Shown here: positions 26,631 to 35,513 of the stretch, one piece after another
Numbering within the stretch: position 1 is the stretch's first letter
How the letters are laid out: every line of letters starts with the position of its first letter
DNA from: Paracoccus solventivorans
GTDB taxonomy: Bacteria; Pseudomonadota; Alphaproteobacteria; Rhodobacterales; Rhodobacteraceae
DNA: 64,000 bases
Assembly: GCF_900142875.1 (NCBI RefSeq)
Contig: NZ_FRCK01000011.1
Span: 54,751-118,750, forward strand
Direction: 5' to 3'
The notes under the pieces: generated by a model
Database searches by the model: none
What the model was told of the DNA's origin: nothing
The model's input: only the letters and a program-made list of their open reading frames with translations
Made by a program: the position numbers and the translations under genes

Positions 26631-27638
26631 ATGGCCAGAACCTCGGAACTGCCGCCGGCCACCGAGCCCGCGCCGAGCGCGGCCCCGGTGATGAGCCGCA
26701 CCCTGCAGCTGGCGCTGCTGCTGGGGGCGGCGGTGCTGCTGATCGCGGCGCCCTTCGTGATGTACCCGGTCTTTATCATGAAGATCCTGTGCTTTGCGCT
26801 GTTCGCCGCGGCCTTCAACCTGCTGCTGGGCTATACGGGGCTGCTGTCCTTCGGCCATGCCGCCTTCTTCGGGGGCGCGGCCTATTTCACCGCCCATGCG
26901 GCCAAGGTCTGGGGCTGGTCCCCGGAACTGGCGCTGCTGGTGGGCGTGGCCGGCGGCGCGGCGCTGGGGCTGCTGATGGGCGCCATCGCCATCCGCCGCC
27001 AGGGCATTTATTTCGCCATGGTCACGCTGGCGCTGTCGCAGATGTTCTTCTTTGCCTGCCTGCAGATGCCCTTCACCCATGGCGAGGACGGCATCCAGTC
27101 GGTGCCGCGCGGGCGGCTGTTCGGCGTGCTCGATCTCAACGACATGACCACCATGTATTTCTTTGTGCTGGCGGTGTTCGTGATCGGGCTGCTGATCATC
27201 TGGCGCTTCGTGAACTCGCCCTTCGGAATGATCCTCAAGGCGATCCGGGAAAACGAGGCGCGGGCGACCTCGCTGGGCTATGCGACCGCGCAGTACAAGC
27301 TGGGCGCCTTCGTGATGTCGGCGACGCTGGCCGGGCTGGCCGGCGGGCTGAAAGCGCTGGTCATGCAGTTCGCCACCCTGACCGACGTGGCCTGGCAGAT
27401 GTCGGGCGAGGTGGTGCTGATGACCCTGATCGGCGGCATCGGCACCATGGTCGGGCCACTGGTCGGCGCGGGCATCGTGGTGGGGCTGCAGAACCAGCTG
27501 GCGACCTCGGCATTTCCGGTCACCATCATCACCGGGCTGGTGTTCATGGTCTGCGTCATGCTGTTCCGCCGCGGCCTGATCGGCGAATTCGCCCATTCCC
27601 GCTTTGGCCGCGCGCTGGGGCTGCGCCCGCCGGGCTGA
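26631..27638 (+). CDS. livM: branched-chain-type ABC transporter permease LivM (system 2)
   Basis: A 335-residue inner-membrane protein. A 25-residue Pro/Ala-rich cytoplasmic leader precedes about nine membrane segments. LivM features are AAFNLLLGYTGLLSFGHAAF near residue 60, the coupling stretch KAIRENEARATSLGY near 203 and GGIGTMVGPLVGA near 270. It starts two bases after livH stops and is followed by a clear terminator, closing the second importer operon. Confidence 0.92.
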   Translation: MARTSELPPATEPAPSAAPVMSRTLQLALLLGAAVLLIAAPFVMYPVFIMKILCFALFAAAFNLLLGYTGLLSFGHAAFFGGAAYFTAHAAKVWGWSPELALLVGVAGGAALGLLMGAIAIRRQGIYFAMVTLALSQMFFFACLQMPFTHGEDGIQSVPRGRLFGVLDLNDMTTMYFFVLAVFVIGLLIIWRFVNSPFGMILKAIRENEARATSLGYATAQYKLGAFVMSATLAGLAGGLKALVMQFATLTDVAWQMSGEVVLMTLIGGIGTMVGPLVGAGIVVGLQNQLATSAFPVTIITGLVFMVCVMLFRRGLIGEFAHSRFGRALGLRPPG

Positions 27639-27665
27639 GCCTGCGGCCGCACCATCGACCGACAG

Positions 27666-27698
27666 CCGCCGCGGGGAAATCCGCGGCGGTTTCGCTTT
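27666..27698 (+). terminator. terminator after the second Liv operon
   Basis: CCGCCGCGG (27666-27674) and CCGCGGCGG (27681-27689) form a perfect 9-bp stem with a 6-base loop, followed by TTTCGCTTT. It lies 28 bases after livM and before the convergent LysR gene. Confidence 0.75.
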
Positions 27699-27732
27699 CG
27701 GCGCGGCCGCAGCGTGGGCCAGCCCACGCGCG

Positions 27733-27759
27733 CCCGGAATATTTGGGGCAAGATGAAAG
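27733..27759 (-). repeat. short intergenic element, copy 1
   Basis: Read on the minus strand this is CTTTCATCTTGCCCCAAATA followed by TTCCGGG. It matches the plus-strand stretch near 45966 (CTTCTTCCTTGCAAAAATAT then CCCGGGGG) at most positions. From memory this TTGCCCAAATAT-CCCGG type of sequence recurs after operons in Rhodobacterales genomes. It sits between two convergent genes, next to a GCGTGGG/CCCACGC hairpin (27712-27729). Confidence 0.45.
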
Positions 27760-27780
27760 AGCGCACGCGGCGGCGGGCGC

Positions 27781-28668
27781 TTATTTGCGGATCAGCACCG
27801 GGCGCTGTTCACGCATCAGGGCCACGATCGCCTCGGACACCGCACGGATCCGGCTGAGCTTGCGCAGCGTCGTGGGCACGATGATCCAGAAGCTGCGGAA
27901 GAACCCGATCTCGTGCAGCACCTGCACCAGCTTGTCGTCCTCGCCCACCAGGAAATCGGGCAGCACCGCAATGCCGGCGCCGGATTTCACCATCTCGGCC
28001 TGCGCGGCGATGCTGGTGCTGCGCAGCGACACCGCGCCATGCACCCCGAACTGCGGCACCATCGGCAGGTCGCGCGCCGGGCTGTGCTCGCCCACATAGC
28101 TGATCATGCGGTGCGATTCGAGGTCCTCGAGCCGGGTGACCGGCCCCGCCTTGGCCAGGTAGCCGGGCGAGGCGTAGAAATGCAGCGAATAATCGGTCAG
28201 CCGCATGATCGTGTAGGGGCCGCGTTCGGGGCGGTCGATGGTGATCACGATGTCGGCTTCGTTCTTGGCCAGCAGGATCGGCCGCGGCTGCACGATCAGG
28301 TCGATGTGCAGCGCCGGATAGCGGTCGCTGAGCGCGGCCAGCAGCGGCGCGATCACCCTGGACCCGAACGCCTCGGTGCAGCCGATGCGGACCGTGCCCG
28401 ACAGGGTGGCGGGGCTTTCGGGCAGCTGCTCGCCGATGCGCATGAACGCCGCCTCGACCCGCTGCGCCTCGGTCCACAGCGTCTGGCCGCGGGCGGTCAG
28501 CGCATAGCCCTGCGAACTGCGGCTGAACACCGGCTCTCCGATGCGCTGTTCCAGCCGCTGCAACCGGCGCGAGATGGTGGTGTGGGTCACCCCCAGCCGG
28601 TGGGCGGCGCCGCTGAGGGTGCCGGCGCGCACCAGCTCGACGAAGTAACGCAGGTCGTCCCAGTCCAT
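27781..28668 (-). CDS. LysR-family transcriptional regulator
   Basis: A 295-residue protein. The N-terminal helix-turn-helix (MDWDDLRYFVELVRAGTLSG, then AAHRLGVTHTTISRRLQRLE) is followed by the type-2 periplasmic-binding-fold effector domain from about residue 90 (TVRIGCTEAFGSRVIAPLL). The MDW start is preferred over an in-frame start 14 codons upstream because LysR proteins begin just before this helix. It is divergent from mmsB-mmsA, 191 bases away, and so probably controls that operon; LysR regulators need a co-inducer, perhaps 3-hydroxyisobutyrate or a relative. Confidence 0.9.
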   Translation of the reverse strand: MDWDDLRYFVELVRAGTLSGAAHRLGVTHTTISRRLQRLEQRIGEPVFSRSSQGYALTARGQTLWTEAQRVEAAFMRIGEQLPESPATLSGTVRIGCTEAFGSRVIAPLLAALSDRYPALHIDLIVQPRPILLAKNEADIVITIDRPERGPYTIMRLTDYSLHFYASPGYLAKAGPVTRLEDLESHRMISYVGEHSPARDLPMVPQFGVHGAVSLRSTSIAAQAEMVKSGAGIAVLPDFLVGEDDKLVQVLHEIGFFRSFWIIVPTTLRKLSRIRAVSEAIVALMREQRPVLIRK

Positions 28669-28682
28669 CGCGCGCCCCCTCG

Positions 28683-28698
28683 TGTGCATTTGCGCACA
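28683..28698. promoter_or_regulatory. LysR-type inverted repeat TGTGC-N6-GCACA
   Basis: TGTGCATTTGCGCACA is a dyad of T-N11-A class centred about 22 bases upstream of the LysR start codon, in the divergent region facing mmsB. This is the usual location of the autoregulatory recognition site of LysR proteins. Assignment rests on symmetry and position. Confidence 0.5.
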
Positions 28699-28859
28699 GC
28701 CTACCTGCACGTTTCCCGTCTACCACGGGGCGGGCGGGATGTTAACTTGGGCGAAACGACACAGGAGGCCGCGAGAGTCGCGGCCGGGACGGCCCGAAGG
28801 ATGGAGGGGCCCCCGGCAATCCGCGCCGCGGCCGTCGGATCACCTGCCAGGGAGAGCGC

Positions 28860-29756
28860 ATGGCCGTCGTCGGGTTTATCGGTCTGGGGACCATGGGGGC
28901 GCCGATGGCGCGCAACCTGCTGAAGGCGGGGCACGCGCTGCGCGTCTTCGACGTCAGCGCCGAGGCCCGCGCGGCGCTGACCGAGGCCGGGGCGGTCGCC
29001 GCCGACACCGCGCTTGCGGCCGCCGAGGGCGCCGATTTCGTCATCACCATGCTGCCCAACGACGCCATCGTCTCGGCCGTGCATCTGGGTCCCGAGGGGC
29101 TGATCGAGATGCTGGCGGCGCGGCCGCTGCTGATCGACTGCTCGACCATCAGCCCCGACACCAGCCGCGCGCTGTCCCGTGCAGCCGCGGCCAAGGGTTT
29201 CGCGATGATCGACGCGCCGGTGTCGGGCGGCCCCGGTGGCGCGACTGACGCCACGCTGTCCTTCATGGTCGGCGGCAGCGAGGCCGATTTCGCCCGCGCC
29301 GAGCCGATCCTGCAGGCGATGGGGCGGATGATCGTCCATGCCGGCGACAGCGGCGCCGGGCAGGTGGCCAAGCTGTGCAACAACATGACCGCCGCGGTGG
29401 TGATGGCGGCGACGGCCGAGGCGCTGGCGCTGGGCATCTCGCAGGGGCTCGACCCGGCGAAACTGTCCGGGATCATGGCCAACAGCTCGGCCGCCAGCTT
29501 CGTGCTGGACCGCTGGAACCCCTGGCCGGGGGTGATGCCCGAGGCCCCGGCAAGCCGCGGCTATACCGGCGGCTTCCAGCTGGGGCTGATGCTCAAGGAC
29601 CTGAACCTCGCTATCGCCAATGCCCGCGACGCCGGCGCCTCGGTGCCCTTCGGCGCGCTGGCCCAAAGCCTGTACATGCTGCAGAACCGCCGCAGCCCCG
29701 ACGCGGGCCGGGCGGATTTTTCCAGCATCCAGACGATTTTCACCCGGCCCTGCTGA
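28860..29756 (+). CDS. mmsB: 3-hydroxyisobutyrate dehydrogenase
   Basis: A 298-residue beta-hydroxyacid dehydrogenase. It has the N-terminal NAD fold GFIGLGTMGAPMARNLLKAG, substrate segment DAPVSGGPGGATDATLSFMV near residue 120, catalytic Lys171 in QVAKLCNNM, and the cofactor-adjacent LMLKDLNLAI near 242. It oxidises 3-hydroxyisobutyrate to methylmalonate semialdehyde, the substrate of the next gene. GGAGAG precedes the ATG. Together with mmsA this is the distal valine pathway. Confidence 0.93.
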   Translation: MAVVGFIGLGTMGAPMARNLLKAGHALRVFDVSAEARAALTEAGAVAADTALAAAEGADFVITMLPNDAIVSAVHLGPEGLIEMLAARPLLIDCSTISPDTSRALSRAAAAKGFAMIDAPVSGGPGGATDATLSFMVGGSEADFARAEPILQAMGRMIVHAGDSGAGQVAKLCNNMTAAVVMAATAEALALGISQGLDPAKLSGIMANSSAASFVLDRWNPWPGVMPEAPASRGYTGGFQLGLMLKDLNLAIANARDAGASVPFGALAQSLYMLQNRRSPDAGRADFSSIQTIFTRPC

Positions 29757-29778
29757 GAGCCGCAACGGAGGAGACACC

Positions 29779-31281
29779 ATGGAAAGCGCCATGCAATATA
29801 TCGGCGGAGCCTTCGAGCCCGGCTTCGGCCAGCGCACCGGCCCCGTCTACAACCCCGCCACCGGCGACGTGGCCTATCAGCTGCATTACGCCGACCGCGC
29901 CACGCTGGACCGCCTGTGCGAGATCGCCGGCCCGGCCGGGCGCGAATGGGGCAACCAGTCCCACGCCCGCCGCATCCAGGTCATCTTCAAGATGCGCGAG
30001 CTGGTGATCCGCGACACCGAGATCCTGGCCGAGCTGATCGGCCGCGAGAACGGCAAGACCCTGGACGACGCCAAGGGCGAGATCGGCCGCGGGCTGGAGG
30101 CGCTGGAGTTCGCCGCCGCCGAGCCGCATGTCACCAAGGGCGAGTTCACCCGCAACGTCGGCGGCAACATCGACATGTTCTCGTTCCGCCAGCCGGTCGG
30201 GATCGTCGCCTGCATCTCGCCCTTCAACTTCCCGGTGATGGTGCCGCTGGCGATGACCGCGATGGCGGTCGCCACCGGCAACGCGGTGATCCTGAAGCCC
30301 TCGGAACGGGTGCCGGGCGCAGCCGCGCATCTGAGCAAGCTCTGGGCCGAGGCCGGCCTGCCCGCCGGCGTGTGGAACGTGGTGAACGGCGATGCCGAGA
30401 TCGTGGATGCGATCCTGGAACACCCGGCGATCGCGGCGATCAGCTTTGTCGGCTCGACCCGGGTCGGCGAATACGTCTATCAGAAAGGCACCTCGCACAA
30501 CAAGCGCGTGGCCTCGTTCACCGGCGGCAAGAACCACATGATCGTGCTGCCGGACGCCGATCTAGACCAGGCGGCCTCGGCCTTTGTCAGCGCCGGTTTT
30601 GGCGCGGCCGGGCAGCGCTGCATGGCGATTTCGGTCTGCGTGGTGGTGGGCGAGGAAACCGCCGACAAGCTGCGCGAGCGCATCGTCGCCCAGACCGCCA
30701 AGCTGCGGGTCGGCCCCTATGACATGAAGGGCGCGGATTACGGCCCGGTGGTCACCGCCGCCGCGCAGAAGACCGTCAACGACGCGATCGAGCGCGCCGT
30801 GACCGAGGGCGGCGAGCTGGTCGTCGACGGCCGCGACCTGCAGGTCGAAGGCCACGAGGCCGGGTTCTTCTGCGGCCCGTCGCTGGTCGACCGCGTGACC
30901 ATGGACATGCAGCTGTGGCAGGAAGAGATCTTCGGCCCGGTCCGCGCCATCATGCGCGCGCAGGACCTGGACGAGGCGATCGCCATCGTCAACGCCCATG
31001 AATACGGCAACGGCGCCGCGATCTTCACCCGCAGCGGCTACGCGTCGCAGCGCTTTGCCAACGAAGTCGAGGCAGGGATGCTGGGGGTCAACGTTCCGAT
31101 CCCGATCCCGGTCGGCTATCACAACTTCGGCGGCCTGCGCCGCTCGAAGTTCGGCGAGGCACATATGTTCGGTCCCGATGCGGCGCGGTTCTATACCAAG
31201 ATGAAGACGGTCTCGCATCGCTGGCCGGAACCGGAATCGGTGGACGAAGGTCTGTCGATGTCCTTCCCCAGCAACAGCTGA
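29779..31281 (+). CDS. mmsA: CoA-acylating methylmalonate-semialdehyde dehydrogenase
   Basis: A 500-residue aldehyde dehydrogenase. The nucleophile is Cys281 in FGAAGQRCMAISVCVVVGE, the MMSDH-specific version of the active site. GIVACISPFNFPVMVP near residue 140 and SFTGGKNHMIVLPDAD, which replaces the usual general-base loop, are typical of the CoA-dependent group; GMLGVNVPIPIPVGYHNFGG near 440 also fits. It converts methylmalonate or malonate semialdehyde plus CoA and NAD to propionyl- or acetyl-CoA. GGAGGAG precedes the ATG, 22 bases after mmsB. Confidence 0.94.
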   Translation: MESAMQYIGGAFEPGFGQRTGPVYNPATGDVAYQLHYADRATLDRLCEIAGPAGREWGNQSHARRIQVIFKMRELVIRDTEILAELIGRENGKTLDDAKGEIGRGLEALEFAAAEPHVTKGEFTRNVGGNIDMFSFRQPVGIVACISPFNFPVMVPLAMTAMAVATGNAVILKPSERVPGAAAHLSKLWAEAGLPAGVWNVVNGDAEIVDAILEHPAIAAISFVGSTRVGEYVYQKGTSHNKRVASFTGGKNHMIVLPDADLDQAASAFVSAGFGAAGQRCMAISVCVVVGEETADKLRERIVAQTAKLRVGPYDMKGADYGPVVTAAAQKTVNDAIERAVTEGGELVVDGRDLQVEGHEAGFFCGPSLVDRVTMDMQLWQEEIFGPVRAIMRAQDLDEAIAIVNAHEYGNGAAIFTRSGYASQRFANEVEAGMLGVNVPIPIPVGYHNFGGLRRSKFGEAHMFGPDAARFYTKMKTVSHRWPEPESVDEGLSMSFPSNS

Positions 31282-31289
31282 TCCGATAT

Positions 31290-31326
31290 TGCCGGCGCCG
31301 CCGTTACGGCCGATGCGGCGCCGGCA
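31290..31326 (+). terminator. strong 12-bp hairpin after mmsA
   Basis: TGCCGGCGCCGC (31290-31301) pairs perfectly with GCGGCGCCGGCA (31315-31326) across a 13-base loop. There is no T-run. It may be a partial terminator or a stabiliser separating mmsBA expression from the binding-protein gene 58 bases downstream. Confidence 0.5.
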
Positions 31327-31383
31327 GTTCCGCCCCAAGCCGGGGCAGGGGTTTTTCCGGCCACCAACGGGAGGTATTTGTAA

Positions 31384-32586
31384 ATGAAGACGACGGTGAG
31401 TTTCGCAGCGGTGCTGCTGGCGACGACTGCCCTGGCCCAGGCCGAGATTTCGGATGGCGTCGTGCGCATCGGGGTGCTGACCGACATGTCCGGCCCCTAT
31501 TCCGACTTCAGCGGCCCCACCTCGGTCGAGGCGGCGCGGCTGGCGGTCGAGGAGTTCAACGGCGGCACCAACGGCCTCAAGGTCGAGATCATCGCCACCG
31601 ACCACCAGAACAAGGCCGACATCGCGGCCTCGACCGCGCGGCAGTGGTTCGACACCCAGGGCGTCGACGCGATCGCCGACATGACCAACTCGGCCGCCGC
31701 CATCGCGGTGACCACCATGGCCAAGGACCTGGGCAAGGTCACGCTGATGACCGGCCCGGCGACTACCGAGCTGACCAACGCCGCCTGTTCCCCCACCGGC
31801 TTCCACTGGGGCTGGGACACCTATTCGCAGTCCGTGGGCACCGCCTCGGCGCTGGTCGGGCAGGGGCTGAAGGACTGGTTCCTGATCACCGCCGACTATG
31901 CCTTTGGGCACCAGATGGCGGCCAGCCTGTCCGATACCGTCAAGGCCAACGGCGGCAACATCATCGGCGATGTGCGCCACCCGCTGAACACCATGGATTT
32001 CTCGTCCTTCCTGCTGCAGGCGCAGGCCTCGGGCGCGCAGGTGGTGGGGCTGGCGAACGGCGGCACCGACACGGTGAACGCGGTCAAGGGCGCGGCCGAG
32101 TTCGGCATCGCCCAGGCAGGCCAGACCATCGCCGCGCTGAACATCGTGATCAGCGACGTGCACGCCATGGGGCTGGAAACCGCGCAGGGGCTGACCGGCA
32201 CCACCTCGTTCTATCATGACCGCGACGACGCCAGCCGCGAATTCGCGCAGCGCTTCATGGAGCGGACCGGCCGGATGCCGGGGATGATCCAGGCGGGGAC
32301 CTATTCCTCAGTGCTGCACTACCTGCGGGCGGTGGATGCGCTGAACAGCGACGTGGGCACCGATGTCGCCGCCAAGATGCGCGAGACCCCGGTCCACGAC
32401 GCCTTCGCGCCGAACGGCCGCATCCGCGAGGATGGCCGCATGGTCACCGACATGTATCTGTTCCAGGTCAAGACCCCGGCGGAATCCTCGGGCGAGTGGG
32501 ATTACTTCAAGATCCTGGCCACCATCCCCGCGGAAGAGACCGCGACCCCGCTGGAGCAGTCGACCTGCTATCTGGTCAACGGCTAA
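31384..32586 (+). CDS. ABC transporter substrate-binding protein (paralogue B)
   Basis: A 400-residue type-I periplasmic binding protein with a signal peptide of about 20 residues (ATTALAQA-EIS). The mature opening EISDGVVRIGVLTDMSGPYS is nearly the same as in the protein at 34241. No ATPase or permease lies beside it, so it probably feeds the system 2 membrane complex (24266-27638). It is downstream of mmsA and followed by two strong hairpins. Ligand inferred only loosely: an organic acid or amino acid whose carbon enters the methylmalonate-semialdehyde route. Confidence 0.9.
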   Translation: MKTTVSFAAVLLATTALAQAEISDGVVRIGVLTDMSGPYSDFSGPTSVEAARLAVEEFNGGTNGLKVEIIATDHQNKADIAASTARQWFDTQGVDAIADMTNSAAAIAVTTMAKDLGKVTLMTGPATTELTNAACSPTGFHWGWDTYSQSVGTASALVGQGLKDWFLITADYAFGHQMAASLSDTVKANGGNIIGDVRHPLNTMDFSSFLLQAQASGAQVVGLANGGTDTVNAVKGAAEFGIAQAGQTIAALNIVISDVHAMGLETAQGLTGTTSFYHDRDDASREFAQRFMERTGRMPGMIQAGTYSSVLHYLRAVDALNSDVGTDVAAKMRETPVHDAFAPNGRIREDGRMVTDMYLFQVKTPAESSGEWDYFKILATIPAEETATPLEQSTCYLVNG

Positions 32587-32592
32587 GCCGCC

Positions 32593-32654
32593 GGGGCGAG
32601 CTCGCCCCTTCGGATGACAGGCAGGCCGGCCGGGCGTTTCGCGTGGCCGGCCTG
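32593..32654 (+). terminator. double hairpin after binding-protein paralogue B
   Basis: Two elements lie in tandem: the 16-base perfect palindrome GGGGCGAGCTCGCCCC (32593-32608) followed by TT, and CAGGCCGGCC (32622-32631) with GGCCGGCCTG (32645-32654), a perfect 10-bp stem with a 13-base loop. They should block 3' exonucleases and may terminate a fraction of transcripts before the dehydrogenase gene at 32771. Confidence 0.5.
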
Positions 32655-32770
32655 TGCATTTCCGGCCGGTGGCGATTGTCCGCAGCCTCCGGCGGCGGCA
32701 TGGTTGCCAAGCCGCGGTCGAACGGCGACAAGTTCCGCAAACAGGCTGCGGGTGGGGAGAGGCGATCAGC

Positions 32771-33760
32771 ATGACCGTGGATACTGAACCGATGCCGCTG
32801 GCGGGAATGCGGGTGGCGGTGATCGGCGCCGGGACGATCGGGGCCAGCTGGGCGGCGCTGTTCCTGTCGCGCGGGATGCAGGTCGCGGTCAGCGACCCCG
32901 ACCCCGCCGCGCAGGCGCAGGTCCGCGCCTATATCGAGGGCGCCTGGCCCGCGCTGGACCGGCTGGGCCTGTCCCCCGCCGCCGACCCCGGCAACTGGAG
33001 CTTTCACGCCGACCCGCGCGAAGCCGCGGCCGGTGCGGCGCTGGTTCAGGAAAACGGCCCCGAGCGGGCGGACGTCAAGCGTGAGATCTTTGCGGCGCTG
33101 GAAGAGGTGATCGCCGACGACACCATCGTCGCCTCCAGCACCTCGGGGCTGATCATGTCCGACCTGCAGCAGGGGTTGCGCCTGCCCGGTCGCTTTGCCA
33201 TCGGCCACCCCTTCAACCCGCCGCATCTAATCCCGCTGGTCGAGGTGGTGGGCGGCAAGGCCACCGACGAGGCGGTGATCGCGCGGCTGATGGCGTTCTA
33301 TGCGGCGCTGGGCAAGCGCCCGATCCGGCTGCACCGCGAGGTGCCGGGCCATCTGGCCAACCGGCTGCAGGCCGCGCTGTGGCGCGAGGCGGTGCACGCC
33401 GTCGCCAGCGGGCTGGCCAGCGTCAGCGACGTGGACACCGCGATCGCGCAGGGGCCGGGGCTGCGCTGGGCGATCTTCGGGCCGAACATGATCTTCGACC
33501 TGGCCGGCGGCGCCGGCGGCATGGCGCATTTCCTGGACCATATCGGCCCGGCGATGGAGGGTTGGTGGGCCGATCTCGGCGCCCCCGTGCTGACGCCCGA
33601 GGTCCGCGCCCAGCTGATCGCCGGCGCGCAGGATGCGCGGCAGGGACGCTCGGGCGCCGAGCTGGCGCAGGAACGCGACCGGCTGCTGCTGGCGCTGATC
33701 GAGAACTTCCGCGATCGCGAGGCCGCCCCACTGCCGGACGCATCGGCCGAGCCCCGATGA
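32771..33760 (+). CDS. 3-hydroxyacyl-CoA dehydrogenase-like NAD enzyme (carnitine dehydrogenase/lambda-crystallin type)
   Basis: A 329-residue NAD-dependent dehydrogenase. The Rossmann motif VAVIGAGTIGASWAALFLSR is near residue 17, catalytic Ser in ASSTSGLIMSD near 123 and His in IGHPFNPPHLIPLVEVVGG near 144; a C-terminal helical domain includes GHLANRLQAALWREAVH. The HPFNPPHLIPLVEV version of the active site is that of L-carnitine 3-dehydrogenase and L-gulonate dehydrogenase relatives rather than FadB. A free 3-hydroxy acid is therefore a likely substrate. ATG at 32771 follows GGGGAGAGG. Confidence 0.85.
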   Translation: MTVDTEPMPLAGMRVAVIGAGTIGASWAALFLSRGMQVAVSDPDPAAQAQVRAYIEGAWPALDRLGLSPAADPGNWSFHADPREAAAGAALVQENGPERADVKREIFAALEEVIADDTIVASSTSGLIMSDLQQGLRLPGRFAIGHPFNPPHLIPLVEVVGGKATDEAVIARLMAFYAALGKRPIRLHREVPGHLANRLQAALWREAVHAVASGLASVSDVDTAIAQGPGLRWAIFGPNMIFDLAGGAGGMAHFLDHIGPAMEGWWADLGAPVLTPEVRAQLIAGAQDARQGRSGAELAQERDRLLLALIENFRDREAAPLPDASAEPR

Positions 33761-34240
33761 AGCGGACGACGACGGCCCTCTGCGCGGTCATCGGGTCGGT
33801 CCACGGGCTCAAGATCTCGCGGCGTCTGACGGTCCGCCTGCATTCGGATGCCACGGCATGAGCCATCTTTACACTCTGCCGCGTTTCGCGGATCGTGGCT
33901 GCGTCAAGCTGCCCTTTCTTGCCCGGAACATCTTCGGGATCAGGGGCGGGATGGGGATGGATCCGGAAAAACCGATGCACATGAACGCCCCGGCGGACCG
34001 GCTGTCCGGCGCCGATGATCATCCGCCGGCGCCGGCGGCAGGGCGCCGCCGGACGCGCCTCGTGCCGGCCGGCAGCGGCAGTGTCCGCGCCGCGCCGCCG
34101 GCCCGAACCCGCCGCAGCCTTGAGGAGTTGGGGCTGCAGCGCGCGACCGCCCCCCGGACGCGCGCGATATTGCAGACCACGGCCGGCGACGACGCCGCAT
34201 TCTGACGAACAGGTCATACACCACGGGAGGATAACTGACC
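33761..34240. other. 480-base spacer before binding-protein paralogue C
   Basis: No convincing gene. A 115-codon frame starting at 33858 has a hydrophilic Arg/Pro/Ala-rich product that resembles nothing I know and lacks a ribosome site. An 8-bp hairpin CCGGCGGC/GCCGCCGG lies at 34032-34052. GGGAGGATAACT just before 34241 is the ribosome site of the next gene. Any promoter for the next gene is not obvious. Confidence 0.5.
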
Positions 34241-35449
34241 ATGAAGACCAGCTTTGCAGCTGCTGCCGCCTGCGCCGTCGCGCTGGCCGCGACCACGGCG
34301 GGCGCCGAGATTTCGGACGGCAAGGTGAAGATCGCCGTTCTCAACGACATGAGCGGCGCCTATGCCGACGCCACCGGCATGGGCAGCGTCGAGGCCGTGC
34401 GCATGGCCATCGAGGAGTTCGGCGGCCAGGTGGCCGGGATGCCGATCGAACTGGTCTATGCCGACCACCAGAACAAGCCCGACGTCGGCGCCTCGATCGC
34501 CAACCGCTGGATCGACACCGAACAGGTGGACGTGATCGTGGACGTGCCGACCTCGTCGGTGGCGCTGGCGGTGCAGGAAATCACCCGCGAAAAGAACCGC
34601 GCCTTCCTGATCTCGGGCGCCGGGGCCGAGCAGCTGACCGGCGAGGCCTGTTCCCCCACCACCGCGCACTGGGCCTATGACACCTACGGGCAGGCGCAGG
34701 GCATGGGGAAATACGGCGTCGAGACCCTGGGCGACAGCTGGTATTTCCTGACCGTGGACTATGCCTTCGGCCACGCGCTGGAAGCCTCGGTCACCCGGGT
34801 GCTTCAGGAAAGCGGCGCCACCGTCGTCGGCGCGGTCCGGCACCCGCTGGGGGTTTCGGACTTTTCGTCCTTTGTACTGCAGGCGCAGTCCTCGGGCGCC
34901 AAGGTGATCGCGCTGGCCAATGCGGGCGCCGACACCATCAACTCGATCAAGCAGGCGCAGGAGTTCGGGGTGACGCAGGGCGGGCAGACGCTGGCCAGCC
35001 TGCTGATGTTCCCGACCGACGTGCATTCGCTGGGGCTCGAGGCCGCGCAGGGCATGGCGCTGGTCGAGGGCTTCTATGCCGACCGCGACGAGCAGAGCCG
35101 CGCCTTTGCCGACGCCTTCATCCAGCGGCACGGCACGCTGCCCAGCATGATCCAGGCCGGCAGCTACTCGGCCGCGCGGCATTACCTGCAGGCGATCCAG
35201 GACCTGGGCTCGGACGAGGCCACGGCGGTTCTCGACCAGATGCGCAAGACGCCGGTCAACGACGCCTTTGCCCTGAACGGCACGCTGCGCGCCGACGGGC
35301 GCATGGTCCACGACATGTATCTGATGCAGGTGAAATCCCCCGCGGAATCCAGCGGCGAGTGGGATTACTACAAGGTCCTGACCACGCTGCCGGGCGATGA
35401 CATCTATCGCCCGCTGGACCAAGGCGGCTGCCCGCTGGTCCAGAACTGA
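34241..35449 (+). CDS. ABC transporter substrate-binding protein (paralogue C)
   Basis: A 402-residue type-I periplasmic binding protein. The signal peptide is about 22 residues (AATTAGA-EIS), then EISDGKVKIAVLNDMSGAYA. It shares with the proteins at 20731 and 31384 the DFSSF-LQAQ-SGA segment, the MPSMIQAGSYSAARHYL/MPGMIQAGTYSSVLHYL region and a short Cys-bearing C-terminus (GGCPLVQN). No transporter genes adjoin; use of the system 2 permease complex is likely. An SDR gene follows after a terminator-like hairpin, so ligand and SDR substrate may be linked. Confidence 0.9.
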   Translation: MKTSFAAAAACAVALAATTAGAEISDGKVKIAVLNDMSGAYADATGMGSVEAVRMAIEEFGGQVAGMPIELVYADHQNKPDVGASIANRWIDTEQVDVIVDVPTSSVALAVQEITREKNRAFLISGAGAEQLTGEACSPTTAHWAYDTYGQAQGMGKYGVETLGDSWYFLTVDYAFGHALEASVTRVLQESGATVVGAVRHPLGVSDFSSFVLQAQSSGAKVIALANAGADTINSIKQAQEFGVTQGGQTLASLLMFPTDVHSLGLEAAQGMALVEGFYADRDEQSRAFADAFIQRHGTLPSMIQAGSYSAARHYLQAIQDLGSDEATAVLDQMRKTPVNDAFALNGTLRADGRMVHDMYLMQVKSPAESSGEWDYYKVLTTLPGDDIYRPLDQGGCPLVQN

Positions 35450-35456
35450 TCCGCTG

Positions 35457-35491
35457 CCGCGTGGCGCGCGCTTGCGCCACGCGGTTCTTCC
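35457..35491 (+). terminator. 11-bp hairpin after binding-protein paralogue C
   Basis: CCGCGTGGCGC (35457-35467) and GCGCCACGCGG (35474-35484) form a perfect stem with a 6-base loop followed by TTCTTCC. It lies 8 bases after the binding-protein stop and 23 bases before the SDR ribosome site. It should act as an attenuator or partial terminator. Confidence 0.6.
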
Positions 35492-35513
35492 ACGGCTTTC
35501 AGGGGGGATGACG

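Noticed and set aside
33858..34205. A 115-codon frame before binding-protein paralogue C
   Set aside because: No ribosome site, no recognisable family, Arg/Pro/Ala-rich second half; treated as spacer.
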